Shown: positions 8,898 to 17,342, counted from the stretch's first letter. The stretch is 64,000 nucleotides of DNA from Alteromonadales bacterium alter-6D02 (GCA_002835545.1 PIZK01000021.1:62001-126000), one strand, 5' to 3'. Numbers and translations: made by a program. Notes: generated by a model from the letters alone, not told the origin.

Positions 8898-11153
8898 GTG
8901 AAAAATACATTACTTTCTCTCTTATCATTATTTGCTAGTTGCTTCATTCTGTTTTTTGCCAATGGCTTAATCAATGTATTGCTCCCTGTGCGCATGGGCT
9001 TAGACCAAGTAGATACCGATACTATCGGCATGGTGCTATCACTCTACTTTGTAGGTATGTTACTTGGGGCAATATTTAGTAAAAACTTGATAAAACAAGC
9101 AGGTCATATTCGTGTTTTTGCCGGGTGCGTAGCATTAAGTGCCGTCAGTATTCTGATTTGTAGTCTACATACCGATCCACTGTTATGGGGGGTAATGCGA
9201 ATACTACTCGGTTTTTGTAACGCCTGTGCCTTTACCGCGATGGAGAGTTGGCTGAGCGATAGCGCCACCAAAGAGAATCGCGGCCGCTTACTCTCGGTTT
9301 ATCATGCAACGGCACTGAGTGGCTTATTCGCTGGGCAGTTTTTGATGAATGCCGCCGATCCAATGACCAGTACCTTATTTGTCCTCTCGGGGATCTTGCT
9401 CGCCTTAGCAGTCATTCCCGTCGCCTTTAGTCGCCATAAAGGGCCAAAGGTTGAAGATGTTGTTACGATGTCGATACCTAGCTTATTTAAGATATCGCCT
9501 CTCGCCGCAATCACTTGTTTCATCTACGGTATCGTCTATGCGTCAATGTTTAACTTACTGCCTGTCTTTGCCCAAGCCAATGATATAAACAAGTTTGATT
9601 TATCTTTGTATATCGGCTGTGCCATCTTCGGCGCCTTTATCATGCAGTTCCCTGTCGGATACCTTTCAGATAAGCTAGATCGCCGTAGCTTATTGCTTGG
9701 CATGCTGATCATTTCAATCATCATGGCGAGTCAAATCCCGCAGTTTGTAAGTGCGAGTCTCAATCCCGTCTTACTCATTGCAACGCTTATTACTGGGGGT
9801 ATTCTCGCCTGTCTCTATCCATTAAGCGTTGCTGAACTATTAGATAAGCTAAAACAACAACAAATGGTGTCAGCGATGGGTACGATGATTTTAATTTCGG
9901 CCATTGGTGGCGTTATTGGCCCTTACAGCGCTTCGGTGTTAATGAATCAATTTGGTAGCGATGCACTATTCTATTTTATTATTAGCATTGAACTGTTTTT
10001 AGCCATCTTTGTTGTGATTAGAATGAAAGCCCGTCAGGCTTTACCTGTCGCTGAGCAAGAGTCGTTTGTGGCGCAAGTGGCGACAGCACCATTATCATCT
10101 GAGCTAGACCCTCGCACCCAGTTTAACCAGCAGCAACAGCCGTTATCAGCCCAAGCCCAAATAGCACAGCAGATTGCCGAGCTAGACCCTGGAGCAGCCG
10201 TCAAAATGGCGCGAGCGATTGCAATTGATAACCCAGAACATGGGGTGGAAGTAGCTAGCGCCGTGGCGGCCGTTGAAGGAATTAATGTATTACGTCTCTA
10301 TGAAGTGATGAAAGAGGCGGCGCCTTTTGATATGCCTCACATTACCCAAGCGATTATTAACACTAAACCAGAGCTTGCTTATCAGTTAGTTAGCCAACTT
10401 GCCATCTGGTATCCAAATCAAGTTGTCAGTGTCGCGATGCAAATCAGTGAGAGTTTTCCAGAACTACGTAATGAGATGGCGCGCGTTGCAGTCGAATCAG
10501 CCCCCGAGAGCGCCACACAGGTTGCTGAGTATTACGCCAACGTGCTTGCGCAAGAACAACACAATACCCGCCCAGCAGATAGACAAGAATCAACAACCCA
10601 GACTGATGCGGTTTCTTTGGCTCAAGAGCTGTGGCAGAGCTCGCCACAACAAGCCTTGGATGTCACCGTCGCGATGATTGATAATGTACCCGAAGCCGCC
10701 GCGTCATTAACGCAAGGTTATATCACCAACACGAAAGAGCAGCATTCAGCAGCGGATTCAGCGCAAGGGGCTCAACTCCTGTCCAGAGTCGCAAAAGTCT
10801 CACCTCAGCAGGTGGTTGATGTCGCGGTGGCGGTTGCCGATAGCAAGCCACAACACGTAGTAGAAATAGCAACGGATGTGGCGAATCTCATTCATGAGCA
10901 ACAACCTGAATCACCACAGGCTCAAACGGTTAACCAATCTGTGGAACAAAGTGATGAAAATAAAGTTGCCCTTGAGATTGTCCAGCGCCTCGCCAATGTA
11001 TCACCCGAGGATACCGAAGAGGTTGCCGCTGCAGTGATTGACGCCATCCCAAGCGCCGCGTCACAAGTAGTGAGTGCGATTAGTACGGGGGATGAGCCCA
11101 AAGAAGGTGAATGGGTTGAGTTAATTGAAGATAAGCCAGTGGTTCGACAATAG
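8898..11153 (+). CDS. MFS transporter with long repetitive C-terminal domain
   Basis: Residues 1 to about 380 form a 12-helix major facilitator carrier of the YcaD-like kind. It has the loop motif GYLSDKLDRRSLL between mid helices and RILLGFCNACAFTAMESWLSD in the first half. Beyond it runs a soluble tail of about 365 residues made of degenerate helical repeats. The cores include PGAAVKMARAIAIDNP (about 431), PQQALDVTVAMIDNVP (about 583), PQQVVDVAVAVADSKP (about 636) and PEDTEEVAAAVIDAIP (about 703). Glutamine-rich linkers join the repeats. MFS proteins are normally 400-450 residues, so the tail is unusual. The start is the GTG at 8898, which follows CAGG. Substrate unknown; the tail may bind a partner or form a superhelix. 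Confidence 0.85.
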   Translation: MKNTLLSLLSLFASCFILFFANGLINVLLPVRMGLDQVDTDTIGMVLSLYFVGMLLGAIFSKNLIKQAGHIRVFAGCVALSAVSILICSLHTDPLLWGVMRILLGFCNACAFTAMESWLSDSATKENRGRLLSVYHATALSGLFAGQFLMNAADPMTSTLFVLSGILLALAVIPVAFSRHKGPKVEDVVTMSIPSLFKISPLAAITCFIYGIVYASMFNLLPVFAQANDINKFDLSLYIGCAIFGAFIMQFPVGYLSDKLDRRSLLLGMLIISIIMASQIPQFVSASLNPVLLIATLITGGILACLYPLSVAELLDKLKQQQMVSAMGTMILISAIGGVIGPYSASVLMNQFGSDALFYFIISIELFLAIFVVIRMKARQALPVAEQESFVAQVATAPLSSELDPRTQFNQQQQPLSAQAQIAQQIAELDPGAAVKMARAIAIDNPEHGVEVASAVAAVEGINVLRLYEVMKEAAPFDMPHITQAIINTKPELAYQLVSQLAIWYPNQVVSVAMQISESFPELRNEMARVAVESAPESATQVAEYYANVLAQEQHNTRPADRQESTTQTDAVSLAQELWQSSPQQALDVTVAMIDNVPEAAASLTQGYITNTKEQHSAADSAQGAQLLSRVAKVSPQQVVDVAVAVADSKPQHVVEIATDVANLIHEQQPESPQAQTVNQSVEQSDENKVALEIVQRLANVSPEDTEEVAAAVIDAIPSAASQVVSAISTGDEPKEGEWVELIEDKPVVRQ

Positions 11154-11436
11154 TTTTGGTGTCTTGATTAGCGTGTCGTAGCTCATATTGGCCCAGATGA
11201 TACTTTCAATATTAGCTTAAACTCAACCTAATTAGAGTTCGGCTCTTCCAGTGCAAACTTCGATGTTTCTTTGCGAATAAGTGTCCGTCTACGTGCCAAA
11301 GTGGACGTATGAGAGTTAGGTATTAACACCATAGTTTCTTGTTAAACAAAGCCGCTCCGCGGCAGAGTATACTCGCGGTTGTTGATACTTAACCAGATAA
11401 ACCACCACTCGGTGCGTTTTAACTGGAGACATCACG
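11154..11436. other. Intergenic, no gene seen
   Basis: About 280 bp between the MFS gene and the recombinase remnant. It contains a short GC-rich hairpin GCCGC-tcc-GCGGC near 11353 and a GTCC...GGAC inverted pair near 11282-11305. No convincing ORF on either strand. It may include the promoter of the broken recombinase gene. Confidence 0.4.
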
Positions 11437-11606
11437 ATGAACACTGCCCAACAACAACGCTTTATCAACCTTCGCTTGCAAGGTAAACCCCATCAACCAT
11501 TGATGCTTATATCCGTGCCGTTCGCCGTATTACTGAGTATTTCGACTGCGTACCCGATACACTGACCACTGCTGATTTGTTTTATTACTTAAGTAAAAAA
11601 ACTCCT
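11437..11606 (+). pseudogene. Frameshifted N-terminal remnant of a tyrosine-recombinase-type integrase
   Basis: An ATG at 11437 with GGAG nearby starts MNTAQQQRFINLRLQGKPHQP. The reading then continues in another frame as IDAYIRAVRRITEYFDCVPD followed by TLTTADLFYYLSK. This arrangement (short leader, IDxYxRAVRRI, PDxLT, YLSK) resembles the SAM-like core-binding domain that opens tyrosine recombinases, including those carried by IS91-type elements. The frame breaks near 11500 and the catalytic domain is absent: only about 55 residues remain before unrelated sequence near 11590. It is probably a decayed relic at the edge of the accessory stretch. The family call rests on short motifs, hence moderate confidence. 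Confidence 0.55.
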
Positions 11607-11659
11607 ATAAAAGCTATTATAGCTAGAACTAACATCATGGCTAATTTACCCTTTTCCAC
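11585..11659 (-). CDS. Possible 24-residue single-TM peptide
   Basis: GTG start at 11659, preceded by a near-perfect Shine-Dalgarno AAGGAGGT at about 5 nt spacing, stronger than most in this window. The peptide begins MEKGKLAMM, has a central hydrophobic run of about 16 residues and ends with a lysine. The composition fits a small inner-membrane peptide. Its last codons overlap the end of the recombinase remnant on the other strand. Too short for statistics; the case rests on the ribosome site and the clean hydrophobic profile. Confidence 0.4.
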   Translation of the reverse strand: MEKGKLAMMLVLAIIAFIGVFLLK

Positions 11660-11685
11660 ACTTACCTCCTTGAAAGAAAAATAAT

Positions 11686-11781
11686 GGGAGAGGCTTAAAA
11701 ACACTCTCTGTCATCAATAGAACCAATTTTTCAGGTTCAATTTAACGTCCACTCTAATTCACGATTTTTTTTGCCTGTCCT
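11686..11781. repeat. REP/MITE-like hairpin element, copy A
   Basis: 96-bp element beginning GGGAGAGGCTTAAAA and ending CACGATTTTTTTTGCCTGTCCT, a diverged copy of the element at 13363-13452. The shared blocks are GGCTTAAAA, CACTCTCTGTCA (TACTCTCTGTCA in copy B), CACTC(T/C)AAT(T/C)CACGATT and CCTGTCCT. An internal stem GAACC/GGTTC is present. Same orientation as copy B. The two copies bracket the gene pair at 11915-13305. Confidence 0.75.
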
Positions 11782-11914
11782 AACTAGTCAGATAAACAAA
11801 TTATGGCTCTAGCTTTTGAGCAAAACTAGTCACATTCAGCTTGACGTGGGGAATCATATCAACGCCCAAATAATGGGCTAAAATAAACGACGAGGAAGAG
11901 GTAGCCAACTGCTT

Positions 11915-12136
11915 CTAGTCCTTATTAGCTTGTTTGTTATATTTTTTATACGCCTCTAATAGAGCCTTTTCAGCCCGGCTTACCTCTATAAAAAGGTATT
12001 CTTCTCCATCGGAACTACTGTGGCTAGCAAGATGTTCCTCAACCAATATTTCAGCTTTTTTAGCTTTTTCCTGATCTCCGATGTAATCATAAAAGCTAGG
12101 TGCTGTTAATGCTGAACCCAAAGCAACTTTAGACAT
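11915..12136 (-). CDS. Hypothetical protein, coupled to upstream gene
   Basis: 73-residue charged, helical protein that I do not recognise. It has no signal peptide or membrane segment and ends in a lysine/asparagine-rich helix. Its ATG overlaps the stop codon of the upstream membrane protein gene as TAATG, so translation is coupled and the two products probably work together. It is the distal gene of a two-gene unit lying between the two hairpin repeats. The region is visibly more AT-rich than the flanking housekeeping genes, consistent with acquisition. No function proposed. Confidence 0.7.
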   Translation of the reverse strand: MSKVALGSALTAPSFYDYIGDQEKAKKAEILVEEHLASHSSSDGEEYLFIEVSRAEKALLEAYKKYNKQANKD

Positions 12137-13305
12137 TACGCAGCTTCCTTCTGTAAAGATAATAAATAATTTTTCAACGAATAGTTGTCATCAATCATAT
12201 CTAGCAAATCCTCAATTAAAATTTCAAATTTTATATATGACATAAATTTTAAAAAGTTTGATAATTCCGAGCTTGATCCCTGAATAGATATATTCATAGA
12301 AATAAGCGGATGTTCGTCAAGGACATATTGTTCAAATGTACTAGTTAAATAATCATCCCATTTAGAACCAATACCATTTGAATTATAGTCATATTCAGGA
12401 TTTATGCTTTTAACCAACCCTCTCTTGGCACCTGCTGACGCTTTGATCATATTTGTACTATCATTAGGAATATCAGAAACGCTTTCAGCTGCTCCACCTC
12501 GAGAATCGACAGCAAAAGCTTTAAAATGATTACCATCTGAAACTCTGAATGTTACTCTAGCTGATGAATCTTGAATCAGATGACTTCGAATACTTCGGGC
12601 TATGACCTCTAGACTAGATTTTATTAAAATTTCTTTTGGAAAGTCATCTGTAGAAGGGAACCGTGCATTAAGTTGCTCAAACTGTAAACCTACTTCATCT
12701 AAAAACCGAAGAATATGCTCAAAGTATCGAGGTAATGAACGAACCATAGCTTCACTCAAAGGAATATTTTTTGAGTCAGGTAAGCTAAGTGTGTATCCAT
12801 TTTTTATCCTTTCCTTAATATTACTCTCCATTTCTTCCTGAGCTTTTCGCTGTTTTTCTAACTCTTTTAATTTAAGATTTAGAGCATCTTCTTTTTCTTT
12901 AAGTTCCTTAGTCTTTTTATCTAATTCATCTTTGCGAGCTATACCTTGTTTTTCAGATTCAATATATTGTTCATATATCTCCGATAATTTGCTATCTGAG
13001 GAAATAAGGTATGAAATATTGAAAGGAAGCTTTGGGCACTTTTCTTTCAGATCAGATACATAAAAATATATCAATAGACTTGCAGTAACTAATGCAGTTA
13101 ATGGAAGGAATAAGAAGCTTAATGTAACTTCTACTTCGGCGAACTTTGTCGCTTGTGCAATAAGTACCCCTGTAATAGAGCCCCCACTGCCTAATAAAAA
13201 TATTTGCTTTGCTTTACCTTTTAAACTACAAACGGCAAAGCTTATCCCCCAACCGAATGGAACTCCCATAACAATAGATAACACAATTGGATAATACTCT
13301 TCCAT
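12136..13305 (-). CDS. Membrane/coiled-coil protein with GAF-like C-terminal part
   Basis: 389 residues with no confident family match. Three hydrophobic helices at about 6-26, 34-52 and 60-83 are followed by a strongly charged coiled coil (about 112-168, repeated ELKEKE and KELEKQ). A globular domain from about 180 to the end contains VTFRVSDGNHFKAFAVDSRG and later HPLISMNISI. The latter pattern resembles the central strands of GAF-type sensor domains, but this is my reading only. The layout (membrane helices, stalk, sensor-like domain) would suit a signalling or effector role. The stop overlaps the start of the 73-residue gene. Base composition is AT-rich compared with neighbours, and the unit is bracketed by repeat elements. 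Confidence 0.75.
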   Translation of the reverse strand: MEEYYPIVLSIVMGVPFGWGISFAVCSLKGKAKQIFLLGSGGSITGVLIAQATKFAEVEVTLSFLFLPLTALVTASLLIYFYVSDLKEKCPKLPFNISYLISSDSKLSEIYEQYIESEKQGIARKDELDKKTKELKEKEDALNLKLKELEKQRKAQEEMESNIKERIKNGYTLSLPDSKNIPLSEAMVRSLPRYFEHILRFLDEVGLQFEQLNARFPSTDDFPKEILIKSSLEVIARSIRSHLIQDSSARVTFRVSDGNHFKAFAVDSRGGAAESVSDIPNDSTNMIKASAGAKRGLVKSINPEYDYNSNGIGSKWDDYLTSTFEQYVLDEHPLISMNISIQGSSSELSNFLKFMSYIKFEILIEDLLDMIDDNYSLKNYLLSLQKEAA

Positions 13306-13362
13306 TAATATGCTTACTCCTTTAAAAATATGACACCCTGTTAAGAGGCCGATAAAAATAAT

Positions 13363-13452
13363 AGGACAGGCTTAAAATACTCTCTGTCACATTGAACCAC
13401 TTTTTCGACTCAATGTGACATTCACTCCAATCCACGATTTTTTTCCTGTCCT
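13363..13452. repeat. REP/MITE-like hairpin element, copy B
   Basis: 90-bp element with exact 8-bp inverted ends AGGACAGG and CCTGTCCT. The internal perfect stem TGTCACATTGA / TCAATGTGACA encloses a 14-nt loop. It lies upstream of the two-gene unit and is a direct-orientation relative of copy A at 11686-11781. No ORF inside. Such structured short repeats in gammaproteobacteria are often moved in trans by transposases encoded elsewhere. Confidence 0.8.
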
Positions 13453-13480
13453 AATTTGTCCTATAATTTGCTTTAAATAC

Positions 13481-14509
13481 CTATGGTTGAGGATCTAATT
13501 TCATTGTTGTTTTTGGTAGTAGCTCTACAACTGAACGACTCCCTCCACTATTGTTTTGTGAAGCCTCATGTTTTACATAGCCGGTATCTTGAGGTGAGAA
13601 AATACAACAAGATGCATGATTTAATACAATATCTTTGCTTTCATCAGATGCAGCGGAATCCGTTAAAGCGGTATAAGTCATTAAAGCATTTTGTCGGTGC
13701 TTATTAACAATAGCATTGTGTTTATGCGATAAGAAATTTTTAGATGAAAGGAAAAGCATATATGCAATTACACCAAAAATTAATACCTTACTTGTAACCA
13801 ATTGAACTGATTGAATTGCATCAGTAGGTTGAATCCAAGACCACTTGTGAAAGAAAATACTTAAAAATGCATATCCGCCAAGTAGCCATGCGAGTTTCAT
13901 TGTTCTTTCGCGCCATGCCTCAGCTAACTCATCATGTGCTTCAGATTCTTCTTTGAAGTATATAGCTTGCTGAGAAACACCTTGTTCAGCAGCGACTTTA
14001 CGCACGTCAGCTAAAACATTTTGAGCTTGGTCTTGATGTTCATTAAGTTGCCCTGTGATCACACCAGCTTCATCTTTTACACTCTGAAGCATTGCCCTAG
14101 CTTCATTTTCCATTCGTTGGAAATCTACAGCTTTACTTGTGCCATATGAAATAAACGGAAATAACTTTTGAAAAGCAGGGTCATAGGCTACTGTAACTTG
14201 CTTGATAATATTGTCTCGCGGTAGCGTCGGATTTTGATTTTGAACTGTAGTCGGATCAAAATCTAATGCCTGTTGAAAACGATTAAAATCAGCATCTGCC
14301 TGCTGCTTTATTTGCACAAGTATTGCGTCAGGAAAATCTTCTAAAGTTGACAAGCCTAATTGGTTATAAAGCCTTATCAATTTTGAAGCTGGAGCAATAA
14401 TTGCGGAAAAATCAAAATTGCGCCCAAGCTCTTCTTCTCTAGCTAAACTTTTCGGATCAAAAGCTTGCATCCGCGAAAGTGATTCTTGTGTTTCTTCCAA
14501 TTGACTCAT
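13481..14509 (-). CDS. Uncharacterised two-TM coiled-coil protein
   Basis: 342 residues from the ATG at 14509. That start has GGAGG 5 nt upstream; the frame is open four codons earlier, but there the ribosome site would lie inside the gene. A mostly helical N-terminal part with a coiled-coil-prone segment (about 130-200) is followed by two membrane helices (about 205-221 and 237-256). After the second helix comes a compact motif region: HRQNALMTYTAL (271-282) and CCIFSPQDTGY (301-311). I recall the same end motif (HRQNAL ... IF ... TGY) in other uncharacterised bacterial two-TM proteins, but no function is attached. It lies next to repeat copy B and may belong to the same accessory stretch. 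Confidence 0.75.
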   Translation of the reverse strand: MSQLEETQESLSRMQAFDPKSLAREEELGRNFDFSAIIAPASKLIRLYNQLGLSTLEDFPDAILVQIKQQADADFNRFQQALDFDPTTVQNQNPTLPRDNIIKQVTVAYDPAFQKLFPFISYGTSKAVDFQRMENEARAMLQSVKDEAGVITGQLNEHQDQAQNVLADVRKVAAEQGVSQQAIYFKEESEAHDELAEAWRERTMKLAWLLGGYAFLSIFFHKWSWIQPTDAIQSVQLVTSKVLIFGVIAYMLFLSSKNFLSHKHNAIVNKHRQNALMTYTALTDSAASDESKDIVLNHASCCIFSPQDTGYVKHEASQNNSGGSRSVVELLPKTTMKLDPQP

Positions 14510-14734
14510 CATTTCCTCCATTATTGATTAAGGCATTTAACATTATATTATGTAACGATCGTAGTTATTACAGCTATCACAGAAGCTTAAAATTCAAGTT
14601 AATATTTATATATCCTGCTATTTCCTAAGCAAACCTAAACTACTTCCAATTTAAAAACATGATTACAACTTTCGGTTGAAAAAATTATACATTACCAATC
14701 AAGAATATAATCTTATACTTTTGTTCTTTTTAGG
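14510..14734. other. AT-rich intergenic stretch
   Basis: About 225 bp upstream of the two-TM protein gene, very A/T-rich, with no ORF of note on either strand. It presumably holds the promoter of the 13481-14509 gene; no clear -35/-10 pair stands out. It ends at the terminator of the yqiJ-yqiK operon. Confidence 0.4.
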
Positions 14735-14772
14735 GAAAAAACGAGCGTTACTATACGGTCATAGTAACGCTC
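14735..14772 (-). terminator. Terminator of the yqiJ-yqiK operon
   Basis: Perfect 12-bp stem GAGCGTTACTAT / ATAGTAACGCTC with a 6-nt loop followed by TTTTTT on the minus strand, about 75 nt past the yqiK stop. Confidence 0.9.
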
Positions 14773-14845
14773 ATCTTGATGCTGATTTAGTAGCATTCAA
14801 CGATTCTATTTATAATAGATAACCGTCGGTTAGCGTTACTACTCG

Positions 14846-16606
14846 CTATACATGCTCACCATTAACAGGCTTCGAACCATTAACAGGCGTTGGCACTTTC
14901 GATTGCTTTACCACGTCACGGGCTTCACTGACTAATGAGTTATTACCGGATAATAAATCATTAAGGTTGCCACCGTCTTTATCAACTAAGCCGAGTTCTT
15001 GTAACATCGCATCAATCACTGGCGCATTGGCGCGGTAATTAAGCGCTGCACTGGTGATCTGCTCAGCGATACCGCCTTGAGAAACGCTATTACCGTTAGC
15101 ACTGCCACCTTGAGCGGCCGTGTTACCATAACCTTGTAGGATCTTAATGCCGTCAATGTTTTCTAGTGGTTTAACCGAGTTTGCGATCATTTCAGGTAAT
15201 GACTTAAGGATTGCCAGTGATTTTTGTAGTTCAATTTGCTCATCACGTAAGGTATTTTCTGCTTCATAAAGCGCTTGCTTACCATCCGCTTCAACGGCAT
15301 AAATCTTCTCATCTGCTTGCGCTTGCAGCATTTTAGCGTCAGCACTTGATTTCGCTTCGATTAATACCGCAGAGGCTTTATCTTCCGCAGCACGTTTTTC
15401 TGCATCGGCTTGCACGGTAATACTCACCGCTTCACGTTCTGCTTCTTTACGCGCATCAATCACTTCAATTTCTTTGCTACGATTAGCTTGTGCTACTTGC
15501 CTTGCCGTAACAACCGCTTCTTCTTTTTCAACTTTACTCTTTTCTGCTTCAGCGGCTTTAGCACGTGCTGCTGACTCTGCTTCCGACTTCTCTGCAACCG
15601 CAATTTGTTTGTCTTGTTCAGCTACTTCAATATCACGCTGCTGCTGAATACGCGCTTCCTCAAGGAATTTACGTTTCGCAATTTCCTGCGCTTCAATTTC
15701 ACGGCTCTTGATCAGCTCGGCTAATTCAACGGCTTTTTGTTTAGAGATTTCCGCTTCGCGCTCTTCTTTTTCTTTAAGCTCACGCGTTTTTGCAATCTCC
15801 GCTTTTTGTTCAACACGTTTAAATTCAAGTACCTGCTCTTGAATTAGGCGCACTTCCTCTTCTTCTTTTTTGATCTCAAGTGACTGGCGCTCGGCGTCTA
15901 AGTTACGACGTTCTATTTGAACACGGTTCTCTTGCTCAATATCATTGGTTTCTTTACGCTTCTCTTCGATAATTTTAGCCAGTCTTGCACGACCTTCGGC
16001 GTCAAACGCATTATTTTCATTAAAGAAGCGTAGATCGGTTTGGTCAAAGCCAGTTAGGGAAACAGACTCAAGCTCTAGACCATTCTTTTCTAAATCATTG
16101 GCCACACTTTGCTGCACTTTTTGTACAAAATCAGCACGCTGCTCATGCATTTCGGTCATTGTCATCTCGGCAGCCACAGCACGCAGCACATCGACAAACT
16201 TAGACTCCATTAATTTCTTAACTTCATCAGCACGCATTGTTCGCGTACCTAAGGTTTGTGCAGCCATCGAAATCCCTTCACTGTGCGGTGCAACGCGCAG
16301 GTAAAAGTCAGATTTCACATCAACACGCATGCGATCTTTGGTGATTAAGGCATCTTTTTCAATCTTTTCCACTTCAATACGCAGGGTATTCATATTCACG
16401 GGAATGGTTTCATGCAGTACAGGCAAGCAGATAGCACCGCCGTCTTTTACCACGCGCTCACCACCTAAACCCGTACGTACAAAGGCAACTTCCTTAGTCG
16501 CGCGTACGTAAAGTTTGGCAAAAATAAGGCCAATAGTAATTAACGCAATAAGACCAACAGCAACCATAATAATAATGAAGGTTGTGTTTTCATCTAAATT
16601 TTCCAT
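14846..16606 (-). CDS. yqiK: Flotillin-family membrane protein YqiK
   Basis: 586-residue SPFH protein. An N-terminal membrane helix (about 10-31) is followed by an SPFH domain (about 35-210, with RTGLGGERVVKDGG and DVKSDFYLRV). A very long charged coiled coil (about 215-460) made of EKE/ERE/AEA-type repeats comes next, then a small C-terminal domain starting near LPEMIANSVKPLENIDGIKI. This is the standard bacterial flotillin layout, associated with ordered membrane microdomains. It lies 20 bp downstream of yqiJ in the same operon, as in E. coli, and ends in a strong terminator. It looks complete. Confidence 0.93.
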   Translation of the reverse strand: MENLDENTTFIIIMVAVGLIALITIGLIFAKLYVRATKEVAFVRTGLGGERVVKDGGAICLPVLHETIPVNMNTLRIEVEKIEKDALITKDRMRVDVKSDFYLRVAPHSEGISMAAQTLGTRTMRADEVKKLMESKFVDVLRAVAAEMTMTEMHEQRADFVQKVQQSVANDLEKNGLELESVSLTGFDQTDLRFFNENNAFDAEGRARLAKIIEEKRKETNDIEQENRVQIERRNLDAERQSLEIKKEEEEVRLIQEQVLEFKRVEQKAEIAKTRELKEKEEREAEISKQKAVELAELIKSREIEAQEIAKRKFLEEARIQQQRDIEVAEQDKQIAVAEKSEAESAARAKAAEAEKSKVEKEEAVVTARQVAQANRSKEIEVIDARKEAEREAVSITVQADAEKRAAEDKASAVLIEAKSSADAKMLQAQADEKIYAVEADGKQALYEAENTLRDEQIELQKSLAILKSLPEMIANSVKPLENIDGIKILQGYGNTAAQGGSANGNSVSQGGIAEQITSAALNYRANAPVIDAMLQELGLVDKDGGNLNDLLSGNNSLVSEARDVVKQSKVPTPVNGSKPVNGEHV

Positions 16607-16626
16607 AATATAATTCTCTTGTTATT

Positions 16627-17268
16627 TTATTGAGTAAATCTAACCCCAATCCAATGGGTCTCTGTTTTTTCAACCAACACAACCTGCTCTCCTTGCTTAA
16701 AGGTCTCTGCTTCGTCCTCTGGGGCAAGTAGAACATAATGTTTTTGTTTGAATTTATCGGTTAATACCGCTTCAGCAGGGCTATCAAAACGCGCCCGGCC
16801 AATAGTGATTTGAGCAATTAAGCCGTTAAAGCTATCGTTAGACATAGCCGACGACTCATTTTTAGGTAAAAGGCGAGATAACGGGCCACCAATCAGGTGC
16901 GTGGCATAAGCAGCAACAAGCAAACTAGCGCTATAGGCTAGCCAACCACTGATAACATAGTCAGCCTTGGTCAATGCAATATAGTTAATCGTTAAGCCAA
17001 TCACACCAAAGCAAGTAAGATATAAAACAAGCCATACTAACAGTGGTAAACGGTTTAGAAATAGCCAAGCTAAAATGGGGGTCAAGCCACCGGAAGGGAG
17101 CTCGATATCGGCATCAACGTCTAAATCAATTGGGGAAAGTTGGTCAAGGAGATTCATCAGGCTTAGCCCAATGACAAGGCCGATACCTTCGAGAAAAGCA
17201 ATGGCCAGAACTAGGCCTAAGGCAATGGAAAAGCCAGTATTAATATCAAGAAATAAGAATTCAACCAT
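16627..17268 (-). CDS. yqiJ: YqiJ-family inner-membrane protein
   Basis: Membrane partner of the flotillin YqiK. Hydrophobic helices at about 9-35, 70-100 and 105-135 are followed by a soluble C-terminal domain (about 150-213, starting NGLIAQITIGRARFDSPAEA). That domain resembles the OB-fold of NfeD-like proteins that accompany flotillins. The frame runs to a TTG at 17277, but I use the ATG at 17268, giving 213 residues (E. coli about 209) with AAGGA further upstream. The pairing with a flotillin gene 20 bp downstream is the main support beyond the topology. Confidence 0.88.
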   Translation of the reverse strand: MVEFLFLDINTGFSIALGLVLAIAFLEGIGLVIGLSLMNLLDQLSPIDLDVDADIELPSGGLTPILAWLFLNRLPLLVWLVLYLTCFGVIGLTINYIALTKADYVISGWLAYSASLLVAAYATHLIGGPLSRLLPKNESSAMSNDSFNGLIAQITIGRARFDSPAEAVLTDKFKQKHYVLLAPEDEAETFKQGEQVVLVEKTETHWIGVRFTQ

Positions 17269-17342
17269 TTGATTCAACGTCCTTTTTAAATCGTTATGAT
17301 ACGTTAGTTTAAAATGGCCGTTAAATCAAATGAAAATATGCA

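Noticed and set aside
10399-10677. 92-residue ORF inside the MFS tail
   Set aside because: Alternative frame of the repeat region of the MFS gene; no ribosome site or known domain.
11686-13452. Integron attC sites for the AGGACAGG/CCTGTCCT elements
   Set aside because: The ends do not match the RYYYAAC/GTTRRRY core sites, so cassette structure of an integron is not supported.
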